The notes below the pieces were generated by a model. That model made no database searches. It saw nothing but the letters and a program-made list of their open reading frames with translations, and had not been told where the DNA came from. 37,461 nucleotides of DNA, taken from an uncultured Blautia sp. Lineage in GTDB: Bacteria > Bacillota > Clostridia > Lachnospirales > Lachnospiraceae. The translations under genes were made by a program, and so were the position numbers. Positions 15,772 through 23,864 of this stretch are shown here, one piece after another. The DNA is taken from NCBI GenBank assembly GCA_948436455.1, contig CAOJIB010000007.1:1-37461 (forward strand), written 5' to 3'. Numbering within the stretch: position 1 is the stretch's first letter; every line of letters begins with the position of its first letter.

Positions 15772-16656
15772 TTAGGATTCGTCGTCCAGGCACAGCGGTT
15801 CGCCCAGAATTTCCCGGGAAGCGCATAAGCTTAAATCCTCTCGGGAATCCAGCGTCCATTTGATAAGCGCCAGACGGCGATTGGAAATTTCTATACAGGT
15901 AATTCCCGCAGGATGTATGCAGCTTCCGGTATTAAAATAGGGAGAAGCCGCGGAGCCCATCATGGGGTGATGCGTATGTCCAGAAATTAAAAAGCACTGC
16001 CGCTCCTTCGCCCAGCTAAGCAGCCGCTTTTCGGAAGCTTTCTTTTTGCGGTTGTTTTTCGCGGCGCTGGTAGGATCCGGGATTCCCAGCCTTTCCAGAG
16101 GCTTCCAGAGATAGCGGACAAGGAAGCGGGACAGCGGCCATAAGGGGCCGTTTAGAAAATCTGCCTGGTGGCAGTGCGTGAGATAGAGATCCTTCTTTTG
16201 CCGGCAGTCCCGCAAAATAATGCCGGAATGGAAAGCCGCCCCGGAAAACAGCGGATAGGTGCAGCACATTTGGCTGCAGGAATAGGTGCGCAAATGCTTT
16301 TCGCAGAATCGGTCGCTCTTTTTGATGTGATCGTGATTTCCATAAACGCCGTAAAACCGCTGGTGAGAAGAAAATTTGGCCAGCAGCGCAAAGCTGGGGA
16401 TATGGGCCTCCTTGATTTTTTGGATGGAACGGTTTTCCCACAGCTCATCCCCATCGCCCAGCTCAATATACGTAAAACCCTTCCGGTAATAATAGCGCAG
16501 CGCCGCCAGATACAGGTATTCGTTTTTTAAAAAATTATCGTTCGCATTGCCGACGCCTCTGTGACAGTCGCTGAACAAAACGTACTTGGAGGCGGGAAAA
16601 AGAGGCAGGGAAAAGTCTTCGGCAAAGGCTTTGGAGATCCTTGTTTGACTACTCAT
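15772..16656 (-). CDS. calcineurin-like metallophosphoesterase
   Basis: A 294-residue cytoplasmic phosphoesterase with the full metal-binding set: VLFSDCHRG (Asp30, His32), GDGDELWE (Asp68), YGNHDH (Asn107, His108) and, near residue 230, SGHTHHP. The spacing fits the class often labelled serine/threonine phosphatase or UDP-diacylglucosamine pyrophosphatase-like. The substrate is not clear. It lacks a signal peptide. The ATG overlaps the stop of the DUF4474 gene by 4 nt, so both are made from one transcript. About 110 bp separate its stop from the GH5 gene, and that gap holds the terminator. Confidence 0.88.
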   Translation of the reverse strand: MSSQTRISKAFAEDFSLPLFPASKYVLFSDCHRGVGNANDNFLKNEYLYLAALRYYYRKGFTYIELGDGDELWENRSIQKIKEAHIPSFALLAKFSSHQRFYGVYGNHDHIKKSDRFCEKHLRTYSCSQMCCTYPLFSGAAFHSGIILRDCRQKKDLYLTHCHQADFLNGPLWPLSRFLVRYLWKPLERLGIPDPTSAAKNNRKKKASEKRLLSWAKERQCFLISGHTHHPMMGSAASPYFNTGSCIHPAGITCIEISNRRLALIKWTLDSREDLSLCASREILGEPLCLDDES

Positions 16657-17594
16657 CTGCAGCGCCTGCCTTTCGGATATTTTTGCCCTTTGTTTTTTTG
16701 CAGCCGCAGCAGTCTTTGAACCCCGGAGGGTAGAAAAGAGGCTACATATAGCAGCCGGTCAGGCGTGCAAAGAAAAGGGCGGGTGGCAAAGCGGTACAGA
16801 TGGCAGCACAGCCGGTTTTGCCAGAGCATCCATCGCGTCTGGCATTTATATAGATGGCCGGTGGGGGCGATATGGGGAACGTCAAAAAGGAAGGACGCGG
16901 TAAGAGCCCGTACGCGAAGCGTGCTTTCATAGCCCATGGAAAGCAGGCTGTCAATAAAGCTTTGCAGCATTTGTGTATCTGGAAAGGTGATGGCGATACG
17001 CATGGACAGATTTTCCTTTGGGCGGTAAAGGCCGACGGCAAATCCGGTGAGCCACCAGTGGACGCCTTCCACCGAAAACAGCGGCCGTCCCTGGTCCAAT
17101 AGCTCCATAGAAATATGCAAAAGCTCCTGGTCCGGCACGCTTTGAAAGAGGGTTCGCGGGTATTGGCTGGGGGAAAGCAGCGTGTCGGCGCGGTATACGC
17201 CGATTTCTCCGCCAGTACAAATCCCGTACTGGCCTTTCCAGAATTCAATCAGCCAGGTACGTCCCCGATAATTGAAGTATACAGGTTCACAGTCAAGAAC
17301 CATATGAAAGTGGATTGCCGTTTGATCATAAAGAGCTCTATAGCCGAATTCTCGCTGCCAGGCGTCCCGTGTGGAAGTCATAATATTTTGCGAGGGCAGC
17401 CAGACAAAGCCCAAAGGCTCGCTGAGCGCATGCAGCGCGCAGAGCTTCTGGCAGGTATTCATAGAACGGATCTTTTGGATATGTTTCTTTCTTTTCTCAT
17501 ACAGGAAAAGAAAAAAGAGAAAGCCTAAAAGGAAAACAGCCGCCGCCAAGGCAAGAGGCCGGTAGGAATCTATAAAATCTGATAACTGATACAT
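16653..17594 (-). CDS. DUF4474 membrane-anchored protein
   Basis: A 313-residue protein with a single N-terminal transmembrane helix (about residues 13-31) followed by a basic KRKKH stretch, so the large domain is probably cytoplasmic. That domain matches DUF4474: GFVWLPSQN, DAWQREFGY, LDCEPVYFNYRGRTWLIEFWKGQYG, EIGVY and HWWLTGF are the diagnostic segments. The family has no known function. AAGGAGT lies 7 nt before the ATG. The C-terminus is basic and the stop overlaps the metallophosphoesterase start, so the two products probably act together. Confidence 0.85.
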   Translation of the reverse strand: MYQLSDFIDSYRPLALAAAVFLLGFLFFLFLYEKRKKHIQKIRSMNTCQKLCALHALSEPLGFVWLPSQNIMTSTRDAWQREFGYRALYDQTAIHFHMVLDCEPVYFNYRGRTWLIEFWKGQYGICTGGEIGVYRADTLLSPSQYPRTLFQSVPDQELLHISMELLDQGRPLFSVEGVHWWLTGFAVGLYRPKENLSMRIAITFPDTQMLQSFIDSLLSMGYESTLRVRALTASFLFDVPHIAPTGHLYKCQTRWMLWQNRLCCHLYRFATRPFLCTPDRLLYVASFLPSGVQRLLRLQKNKGQKYPKGRRCR

Positions 17595-17821
17595 GAGAAT
17601 TACTCCTTTTAAAAAAATGCAGGAAATGATGGTATATACATATCTTATGGTATAGTATATGAACTGTCTGCAAAAAGGGTTGAAAAAGTCGGCGCATCCG
17701 TCGTGTGCTATTTCTAGTAGAAAACCCTTCTGAAAATTACGTTAAGGGGTTGATAAAAAAGCAGAGCGCAAGGCCTGGGGACGAGCCGTTATGAGAAATC
17801 TGCTTTTTCCAGAAATTAAGG
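17595..17821. other. intergenic region upstream of folC with several inverted repeats
   Basis: No gene is supported here. On the plus strand an extended -10 (TGGTATAGT, 17648-17656) lies upstream of AAGGGTT (17675-17681). AACCCTT (17723-17729) can pair with that segment or with AAGGGGTT (17744-17751), but not both. A terminator-like hairpin then follows at 17756-17808. This could be a small RNA or a leader; nothing proves transcription. The minus-strand promoter of the DUF4474 gene must also lie in this region, but no clear one was found. Confidence 0.35.
17756..17808 (+). terminator. terminator-like hairpin ahead of the folC promoter
   Basis: AAAAAGCAGA (17756-17765) and TCTGCTTTTT (17799-17808) form a perfect 10-bp stem ending in T5. 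The 33-nt loop holds a small GGC/GCC helix. The long loop makes it an imperfect terminator. It is symmetric and could act on either strand. Confidence 0.45.
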
Positions 17822-17850
17822 TTGAAGAAAACAGAAAAACGTCATATAAT
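17822..17850 (+). promoter_or_regulatory. sigma-A-type promoter of the folC-folE-HD operon
   Basis: TTGAAG (17822-17827) and a perfect TATAAT (17845-17850) are 17 bp apart. The start site near 17857 gives folC a leader of about 75 nt. A short open frame starting at the ATG at 17849 lies across the -10 box and ends in the ATGA of folC, so the two interpretations compete for this stretch. Confidence 0.65.
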
Positions 17851-17931
17851 GGATAAGATAAAAGAAGCGGAGCAATCCGGCTCGGAACGGATATCCGGCG
17901 AGATGATTTTGCGGGTATCCATGGAGGCATT

Positions 17932-19227
17932 ATGAATTACGAAGAAGCAAGAGTATATTTGGCCCAGGTGTCCAAATACGGAAGTGTACTTGGCTTGGAG
18001 AATATGAAAGAGCTGCTGGGCAGGCTTGGCAATCCCCAGGATGAGCTGAAATTCATCCACATTTCCGGTACGAATGGCAAAGGCTCGCTGCTGGCATATC
18101 TTTCTGCGATACTGTCCGCGGCCGGCTATCAGACGGGGCGCTATCTTTCTCCTACGTTGTTTTCCTATCGCGAAAGGATCCAGATAAACGGAGAAAGTAT
18201 TGAAAAGGAGGCCCTGGCCCGCCATACAACGGCCGTGGCGCAGGCGGCGGAGGCAATGAAAAAAGATGGGAAGGGCTGCCCGACTGTATTTGAAGTGGAG
18301 ACGGCCGTTTCCTTCCTTTATTTTAAAGAAAAAAACTGTGACATCGTCGTACTGGAAACCGGCTTCGGCGGGCTTTTGGACGCAACGAATATTGTGCAAA
18401 CTACGGTGCTGGAAGTGATTACGCCTATCAGTCTGGATCATCGGGCGATTTTAGGCGATACGATCCGGGAAATCGCCGAAAATAAGGCCGGGATCATCAA
18501 GCCGCATACGGCGGTGGTTTCCGCCGTCCAGGAAAGGGAAGCCGAAGAAGTTTTGACGGCGGCCTGCAAAGAAAGAGACTGTCGCCTATCGGTCGTCCGG
18601 CTGGAAGATATCCGGGAAGTCCGATACGGCTGCGAACGTCAGAGCTTTTCCTACGGTTCCTGGGAAAAAATAGAAATCTCTCTAGCGGGCGCCTATCAGA
18701 TCGATAACGCCGCGCTGGCGGTGGAAGCGGTGGAAGCGCTGCGGCGCATGGGGTATCGTCTGCCTGAGGAAGTCGTCCGCCGGGGGTTTTTGGCGGCGTC
18801 CTGGAAAGGACGGTTTACTTTGATTCATAAGCGGCCGGCGGTCGTTTTAGACGGCGCGCACAATCCGGCGGGGGCGCAGGTCTTTGCAAAGTCGCTGCAG
18901 CTATATTTTGCGGGCCGGGATATTTATTACATATTCGGTGTATTTCAAGATAAAGATTATCAGAAAATTATTCAGATAACGGCTCCTTTGGCAAAACAGA
19001 TCATTACCGTGCAGACCCCGGACGAACCTAGGGCAATGCCGGCGGGGAAGCTGGCGGAGGAGGTACGAAGGGTAAATGCAAGCGCAAGGGCCGCCGGCTC
19101 TGTAGCCGAGGCCGTCCGGGAGTGTTTCCGCCTTGCGAAAGCGGAGGATGTGATCGCTGTTTTCGGTTCCCTTTCTTTTCTAAAGGAAGCGGACCGGGCA
19201 GTACAGAGGATGGAGGAGGAAGTATGA
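17932..19227 (+). CDS. folC: dihydrofolate synthase / folylpolyglutamate synthase
   Basis: FolC is a Mur-ligase-fold ATPase that adds glutamate to dihydropteroate and then to tetrahydrofolates. The 431-residue protein has the P-loop [14 protein letters not shown] near residues 45-58, the second Mur-ligase segment [24 protein letters not shown] near 143, [13 protein letters not shown] near 163, and [11 protein letters not shown] near 305, where the folate-type DGAHNP motif is diagnostic. The ATG follows GGAGG. It heads the folate cluster; its stop overlaps folE (ATGA). Confidence 0.95.
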   Translation: MNYEEARVYLAQVSKYGSVLGLENMKELLGRLGNPQDELKFIHISGTNGKGSLLAYLSAILSAAGYQTGRYLSPTLFSYRERIQINGESIEKEALARHTTAVAQAAEAMKKDGKGCPTVFEVETAVSFLYFKEKNCDIVVLETGFGGLLDATNIVQTTVLEVITPISLDHRAILGDTIREIAENKAGIIKPHTAVVSAVQEREAEEVLTAACKERDCRLSVVRLEDIREVRYGCERQSFSYGSWEKIEISLAGAYQIDNAALAVEAVEALRRMGYRLPEEVVRRGFLAASWKGRFTLIHKRPAVVLDGAHNPAGAQVFAKSLQLYFAGRDIYYIFGVFQDKDYQKIIQITAPLAKQIITVQTPDEPRAMPAGKLAEEVRRVNASARAAGSVAEAVRECFRLAKAEDVIAVFGSLSFLKEADRAVQRMEEEV

Positions 19228-19781
19228 ATCAGGAGAAAATAAAAGAAGGTGTCCGGCTGATCCTGGAGGGCATCGGAGAAGATATCCATCGGGAAGGCCT
19301 TTTGGAGACACCGGATCGGATCGCCAGGATGTACGAGGAACTGGCCGGCGGCTACACAGAGGACGCGGCCGTCCACCTGCGCAAGCGGTTCCATGTGGAC
19401 AATAACGACATGGTGATGGAAAAGGAAATACCGGTGTATTCCTTCTGCGAGCATCATATGCTGCCTTTTTATGGGCAGGTCGCGGTGGCGTATATTCCTA
19501 ATGGGGAAGTGGTGGGTCTTAGCAAGATCGCCCGTACCGTGGAGGTCTACGCAAAGCGGTTCCAGCTTCAGGAGCGGCTAACCGGGCAGATCGCCGACGC
19601 GCTGATGAAAGAGCTAAAGCCCCAGGGCGTGATGGTCTTGGTGGAAGCGGAGCACATGTGCATGACGATGCGGGGGATCAAAAAGCCTGGGACAAAGACG
19701 GTTTCCGTAGTGACCCGGGGGATTTTTGACGGCGACGCGAATCTTCAGAATACTTTCTATCGGATGCTGGAGAGACGATAA
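19224..19781 (+). CDS. folE: GTP cyclohydrolase I
   Basis: FolE converts GTP to 7,8-dihydroneopterin triphosphate, the first step of folate synthesis. From the ATG at 19224 the protein has 185 residues, normal for type IA. The zinc ligands Cys75 and His78 lie in [10 protein letters not shown], and Cys146 in [32 protein letters not shown] is the conserved central helix region. The frame is open to 19122 within folC, but that part is rejected. The start overlaps the folC stop, and its own TAA overlaps the next ATG (TAATG), so all three genes are translationally coupled. Confidence 0.96.
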   Translation: MNQEKIKEGVRLILEGIGEDIHREGLLETPDRIARMYEELAGGYTEDAAVHLRKRFHVDNNDMVMEKEIPVYSFCEHHMLPFYGQVAVAYIPNGEVVGLSKIARTVEVYAKRFQLQERLTGQIADALMKELKPQGVMVLVEAEHMCMTMRGIKKPGTKTVSVVTRGIFDGDANLQNTFYRMLERR

Positions 19782-20263
19782 TGGAACGGGTGAATCAGAT
19801 CTGGCGCCATCCCATGTACCAGGAATGTCTGAAGAAAATTGAAGAATTGGAAGAGAAGAGGCCTTTTTGCCGTCATGATCCGGCGCATTTTCTGGCCGTG
19901 GCCCGGCTGGCGCATATAGAAAATCTGGAACAGCGTCTGCAGATCCCTGTGGAATGGCTGTACGCCTGTGCGCTGCTACATGATATCGGCCGCCATGAGC
20001 AGTATTTGGCGGGAATCCCGCACCAGGAAGCCAGCGTGCGGCTGGCGGCGCCTATTTTGAAGGACTGCGGCTTTGAGGAAGAAGAACGGCAGGCGATCCT
20101 AGAAGCGATCGAATCTCACAGGAACGCCAAGCTTCGGACGAAGCCGGGATTTGCGGGCGCCATTTACCGAGCGGATAAAGCCTCCAGAGCCTGCTTTGCC
20201 TGCGGGATGCAAGAGCTTTGCGACTGGCCCGTGGAAAAGAAAAACCTGACGCTGCAAAGATAA
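19781..20263 (+). CDS. HD-domain phosphohydrolase inside the folate cluster
   Basis: A 160-residue HD-fold metal-dependent phosphohydrolase. The metal ligands are a His in HDPAHFLAVAR (about residue 36), the HD pair at residues 67-68 in ALLHDIGRHEQY, and a downstream Asp in IYRADKASR. AIESHRNAK matches the region after the HD motif. The start overlaps the folE stop by one base, so expression is tied to folE. Bacterial folate synthesis needs removal of phosphates from dihydroneopterin triphosphate between FolE and FolB. No Nudix-type enzyme for that step is seen here, so this protein is a candidate. That role is inference; nucleotide turnover is an alternative. Confidence 0.8.
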   Translation: MERVNQIWRHPMYQECLKKIEELEEKRPFCRHDPAHFLAVARLAHIENLEQRLQIPVEWLYACALLHDIGRHEQYLAGIPHQEASVRLAAPILKDCGFEEEERQAILEAIESHRNAKLRTKPGFAGAIYRADKASRACFACGMQELCDWPVEKKNLTLQR

Positions 20264-20289
20264 AAGAGATCAGCGTCGCATGCCATGTT

Positions 20290-20317
20290 TTTACAAAACA
20301 AGGAAAGTACATATAAT
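20290..20317 (+). promoter_or_regulatory. probable promoter of folP-folBK
   Basis: TTTACA (20290-20295) and TATAAT (20312-20317) are separated by 16 bp in the 102-bp gap before folP. The start site would fall near 20324, about 40 nt before the ATG. It gives a second entry point inside the folate cluster. Confidence 0.6.
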
Positions 20318-20365
20318 CATTTTCCTGTGCGGCACAGACAGGAAGATAAACGAGGATGAGACAGG

Positions 20366-21181
20366 ATGAAAATAGGCGGACATACATTTGATATAGAAAA
20401 CGAGTGCTATATTATGGGAATCCTGAATGTGACGCCGGATTCCTTTTCCGACGGCGGCCAGTGGACGGATCAAGAAAAAGCCCGGCGGCATGCGGCCGAA
20501 ATGCTGGAAGAGGGGGCTGCGATCATCGACGTCGGCGGGGAATCTACCCGGCCGGGGCACCAGCAGATCACGATCCAGGAGGAGATCGAACGGGTCCTGC
20601 CGGTCATTGAGATGCTAAAGGCCGAATTTGACGCACCGGTATCCATCGACAGCTATAAAAGCGAGGTAGTAGAAGCGGCGCTGGCAGCCGGCGCGGACAT
20701 GGTCAACGATATCTGGGGGCTGAAATACGACGAGCGCGTGGCTGATCTGATCGCCCGTTATCAGGCTCCCTGCTGCCTGATGCACAATCGGAGGGAGCCG
20801 GATTATCAGGATTTTATCGAGGATATGTGCCGGGATATGCAGGAGAGCGTGGCCATTGCGAAGAAGCATGGGATCAAGGACGAGCAGATTATTTTGGACC
20901 CGGGCGTGGGCTTTGGGAAGACCTATGAGAATAATCTCTGCGCGATCCATCGGCTAGAAAAACTAAAAGAGCTGGGCTATCCGGTGCTGTTGGCTACGTC
21001 TCGGAAATCCGTCGTCGGCCTAACGCTGGATCTGCCGGTTACCGAGCGGCTGGAAGGGACTTTGGCGACTACCGTGCTGGGCGTGGCAAAGGGCGCTTCC
21101 TTTATTCGCGTGCATGATGTTCGGGAAAATTACCGGGCCATTCGTATGACACAGGCAATTTTGCGGGAGAAGAAAGGATGA
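20366..21181 (+). CDS. folP: dihydropteroate synthase
   Basis: FolP joins p-aminobenzoate to the pterin pyrophosphate to make dihydropteroate and is the sulfonamide target. The protein has 271 residues. It contains MGILNVTPDSFSDGG (pterin/loop 1, residues 14-28), DVGGESTRPGH near 57-67, SIDSYKSEV, NDIWGLK, LDPGVGFGKT near 175 and LLATSRKSVVG near 210. The C-terminal IRVHDVREN is diagnostic. The stop overlaps the ATG of the folB-folK fusion. Confidence 0.96.
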   Translation: MKIGGHTFDIENECYIMGILNVTPDSFSDGGQWTDQEKARRHAAEMLEEGAAIIDVGGESTRPGHQQITIQEEIERVLPVIEMLKAEFDAPVSIDSYKSEVVEAALAAGADMVNDIWGLKYDERVADLIARYQAPCCLMHNRREPDYQDFIEDMCRDMQESVAIAKKHGIKDEQIILDPGVGFGKTYENNLCAIHRLEKLKELGYPVLLATSRKSVVGLTLDLPVTERLEGTLATTVLGVAKGASFIRVHDVRENYRAIRMTQAILREKKG

Positions 21182-22014
21182 ATTTGGAAGCTTTCGATAA
21201 AATTAAGATAGAAAATCTGGTGGTTTTTGCCAATCACGGCGTATATCCGGAGGAAAACGTTCTGGGGCAGAAATTTCTGCTGTCGGCGGTTTTGTATACG
21301 GATACGCGGCCGGCGGGCAAAAGCGACGAGCTTGCGGCCTCTATTGATTATGGAAGCGTCAGCCATGCCGCTGCAAAATATTTGCAGGATAATACGTTCC
21401 GCCTTTTGGAGGCGGCGGCCGAAGGGCTGGCTAAGGAGCTGCTTCTTACGATTCCTCATTTGGAAGCGGTGACGCTGGAGCTGAAAAAGCCTTGGGCGCC
21501 GGTGGGGCTGCCCTTAGAAACTGTGTCGGTGGAGATTACCAGAGGATACCATGAAGCGTATATTGCGTTAGGTTCCAATATGGGCGACAGAAAAGCATAC
21601 CTGGACGGGGCGGTACAGGCGCTAAAAAGGAGTCAAGGATGCTTGGTAAAAAGGGTTTCTGATTATCTGGTGACCGCGCCGTACGGAGGGGTGGAGCAGG
21701 AAGATTTCTTAAACGGCGTGCTGTGCCTGCGGACGATATTGTCCCCTGATGAGCTGCTAAAGCTTCTTCATACGATTGAACAGGACGCCAAAAGGGAACG
21801 GCTGATCCATTGGGGGCCCCGGACGTTGGATTTGGATATTCTGCTTTATGACGACCAGGTGCTGGAAACGGAGGAGCTGACGATTCCTCATGTAGAAATG
21901 CATAAGCGGGATTTTGTGCTGCGGCCGCTGGCTCAGATTGCTCCGTATAAGCGGCATCCGGTGCTGGAAAAGACGGTGTTGCAGCTTTTGGAGGAAGTAG
22001 AGAAGACGGGATAA
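21178..22014 (+). CDS. folBK: dihydroneopterin aldolase / HPPK fusion
   Basis: This 278-residue fusion carries two consecutive folate steps. Residues 1-120 are FolB, which cleaves dihydroneopterin: IENLVVFANHGVYPEENVLGQKF, then SIDYGSV and ELKKPWAP. From about 123 comes FolK (HPPK), the pyrophosphokinase, with AYIALGSNMGDRKAYL, then RLIHWGPRTLDLDILLYDD and IPHVEMHKRDFVLRPLAQIAP. The order folP-folBK is common in Firmicutes. The start is the ATGA overlap with folP. With folC, folE and folP in the cluster, only the DHNTP dephosphorylation step, the pABA genes and dihydrofolate reductase are not assigned here. Confidence 0.95.
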   Translation: MNLEAFDKIKIENLVVFANHGVYPEENVLGQKFLLSAVLYTDTRPAGKSDELAASIDYGSVSHAAAKYLQDNTFRLLEAAAEGLAKELLLTIPHLEAVTLELKKPWAPVGLPLETVSVEITRGYHEAYIALGSNMGDRKAYLDGAVQALKRSQGCLVKRVSDYLVTAPYGGVEQEDFLNGVLCLRTILSPDELLKLLHTIEQDAKRERLIHWGPRTLDLDILLYDDQVLETEELTIPHVEMHKRDFVLRPLAQIAPYKRHPVLEKTVLQLLEEVEKTG

Positions 22015-22023
22015 GAGAAGGCG

Positions 22024-22072
22024 GGCGGTGCAAAACGGAGAAGTTTCTCCATGGGTGTTCGAGGGCGCCGCC
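22024..22072 (+). promoter_or_regulatory. structured RNA element in the hemA leader
   Basis: GGCGGTGC (22024-22031) pairs with GCGCCGCC (22065-22072) to form an 8-bp stem with one G-U pair. Its loop contains a second helix, GGAGAA (22037-22042) with TTCTCC (22045-22050). The element ends 29 nt before the hemA ATG. It lacks the length and conserved boxes of a cobalamin riboswitch. The function is unknown. Confidence 0.4.
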
Positions 22073-22101
22073 ATGAATTTTACTAAAAGGAGAAAGAGGA
22101 A

Positions 22102-23331
22102 ATGAGCATTTCCATGATAGGCATCGACCACAATCATGCGGCCCTAGACGTCCGCGCGCTGTTTTCCTTTACGAAGAAAAGCGCAGGCGAGGCGATGGAG
22201 GCCATTAAAAAGCAGCCGGGTATTGCAGGCTGTATTATTTTGTCTACCTGCAACCGCATGGAAATCTGGGTCAGCGTGAAGGAGGAATGGAACGGTTCTC
22301 TGTATGATTTGCTCTGTCAGAATAAAGGGGTCGAGGGAGAGGATTACCGGCAGTATTTTTCTTTCCGGCAGGACAAAGAAGCTGTGGAACATCTATTCTA
22401 TCTGACCAGCGGTTTAAAATCTCAGATTCTGGGAGAAGACCAGATTCTGACCCAGGTGAAAGACGCCTTGAATTTGGGAAGGGAGCACTTTGCCACCGAC
22501 GGGGTGCTGGAGGTGCTTTTCCGAATGGCCGTGACGGCGGGCAAGAAGATCAAGACGGAGGTGCCCTTTTCCCGTGGAAATCCGTCTGTGATCCATCAGG
22601 CTATCCGCTTTCTGAAAGAAAAAGGTTTCGACGTGGCGAAAAAGACCTGCATGGTCATCGGCAACGGAGAGATGGGGCGTATGGCCGCGCAGACGCTGCA
22701 GGAGGCGGGCGGCGACGTGACAGTTACCGTGCGTCAGTACCGTAGCGGCATCGTAAATATCCCCAGGAATTGCAAAAGGATCCATTACGGCGAGCGGATG
22801 GAGCTGCTGCCGTCCTGCGACCTGGTAGTCAGCGCGACGGCCAGTCCCAATTATACCTTGCGAGAGGAATTATTTGAGGGCCGGCCATTGCCAAAGCCGG
22901 TGATCCTGGTAGATTTGGCGGTGCCCAGGGATGTAGAACCATCCCTGGCGAAAAATCCGCAGCTGACGCTGTACGATATGGATACTTTCCAGATGGACGG
23001 TGCTAGCGAGGCTGTGGAGGAGGGCCTTAAGCAGGCGAGCGCCATTGTCCACGAGCAGATGGAGGAATTCTACGTTTGGCTGGACGGTCGGGATGTGATT
23101 CCCAGGATTCAGGAGATCCGCAAAGACGCGGTGCAGGATTTGAACCTGCGGATTGCGAAACTTATAAAAGCTGCGCCTATGGAAGAGGAGGCGCGAAGGC
23201 ACTTATTAGAAGGAATCGATACCGCTGCAGGAAAGGTAGTCAATAAGATGATCTTTGGCCTGCGGGACGCGCTGGAGACGGACGTTTTCCTGGAATGTGT
23301 GGCGGGACTGGAGAAGCTCTATGAAGATTAA
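22102..23331 (+). CDS. hemA: glutamyl-tRNA reductase
   Basis: HemA reduces glutamyl-tRNA to glutamate-1-semialdehyde, the first step of the C5 route to tetrapyrroles. The 409-residue protein has the catalytic Cys50 in LSTCNRMEIW, LTSGLKSQILGEDQILTQVKDA near residues 100-121, and an NADPH-binding loop in IGNGEMGRMAAQTL near 190. VDLAVPRDVEP near 275 and a C-terminal dimerisation helix follow. AAGGAG lies 9 nt before the ATG. The 3' end overlaps the precorrin-2 dehydrogenase gene by 11 nt. It opens the cluster that ends with hemL, the next enzyme in the same pathway. Confidence 0.96.
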   Translation: MSISMIGIDHNHAALDVRALFSFTKKSAGEAMEAIKKQPGIAGCIILSTCNRMEIWVSVKEEWNGSLYDLLCQNKGVEGEDYRQYFSFRQDKEAVEHLFYLTSGLKSQILGEDQILTQVKDALNLGREHFATDGVLEVLFRMAVTAGKKIKTEVPFSRGNPSVIHQAIRFLKEKGFDVAKKTCMVIGNGEMGRMAAQTLQEAGGDVTVTVRQYRSGIVNIPRNCKRIHYGERMELLPSCDLVVSATASPNYTLREELFEGRPLPKPVILVDLAVPRDVEPSLAKNPQLTLYDMDTFQMDGASEAVEEGLKQASAIVHEQMEEFYVWLDGRDVIPRIQEIRKDAVQDLNLRIAKLIKAAPMEEEARRHLLEGIDTAAGKVVNKMIFGLRDALETDVFLECVAGLEKLYED

Positions 23332-23785
23332 AAAATATTTTCCCCTTTTTGTGGATCTGGAGGATAAGCCGGTGGTAGTGATTGGCGGCGGTAAGATCGC
23401 CACCCGGAGAGTACGGACGCTTTTGCAGTTTACTCGAAATATCCATGTGGTGGCCCCGACCGTGACCCGGGAGCTTTTGGAATTGGGCGAGGCCGGCTTT
23501 ATCCAGGTATCTGTCCGCTACGGAAAGCGGGCGGATTTGGAAAATGCCTATATGGTGCTGGCGGCTACCAGCGACCGGCGGGTAGACGACGACGTTTACC
23601 GCATCTGCAAGGAAGAAGGAATCTACGTCAACATTGCCAGCGATAAGGATAAATGCGATTTTCATTTCCCTGGCGTCGTTATGCACGACGAATTGACGAT
23701 TGGCATCAACGCCAGCGGCGTAAATCACTACAAGGCTAAAGCCGTGCGTAAAGCCATCCAAGAATGCCTGGAGGAAGACTTTTAA
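23321..23785 (+). CDS. precorrin-2 dehydrogenase / sirohydrochlorin ferrochelatase-like (CysG N-terminal type)
   Basis: A 154-residue protein equal to the N-terminal part of CysG/Met8p. The NAD-binding loop is VVVIGGGKIATRRVRTLL at about residues 18-35, and VLAATSDRRVDDDVYRICKE and NIASDKDKCDFHFPGVV are family segments. It oxidises precorrin-2 to sirohydrochlorin. At this short length the chelatase activity is uncertain, because longer CysG-type proteins have an added helical domain. The ATG at 23321 lies inside the 3' end of hemA; starts further upstream are rejected. The precorrin-2 that it needs is made by the downstream CobA-HemD fusion. Confidence 0.9.
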   Translation: MKIKKYFPLFVDLEDKPVVVIGGGKIATRRVRTLLQFTRNIHVVAPTVTRELLELGEAGFIQVSVRYGKRADLENAYMVLAATSDRRVDDDVYRICKEEGIYVNIASDKDKCDFHFPGVVMHDELTIGINASGVNHYKAKAVRKAIQECLEEDF

Positions 23786-23802
23786 AACCTAACGAGCCAT
23801 GC

Positions 23803-23864
23803 ACGTTTCTGCATAAAGAGACCGGAGCAAGCTAGCTTGCAGAGGGATTTTTATGCAGAAACGT
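23803..23864. repeat. 15-bp perfect inverted repeat enclosing a 14-bp palindrome
   Basis: ACGTTTCTGCATAAA (23803-23817) and TTTATGCAGAAACGT (23850-23864) are exact complements. Between them, GCAAGCTAGCTTGC (23827-23840) is itself a perfect palindrome. The structure can form a long hairpin on either strand. It overlaps the first unit of the direct repeat that continues to 24059. Confidence 0.8.

Noticed and set aside
17663..17931. THF or ZTP riboswitch before folC
   Set aside because: I could not find the conserved core of either class; only general stems are seen.
22015..22101. cobalamin riboswitch before hemA
   Set aside because: The gap of 87 bp is too short and the B12-box was not found.
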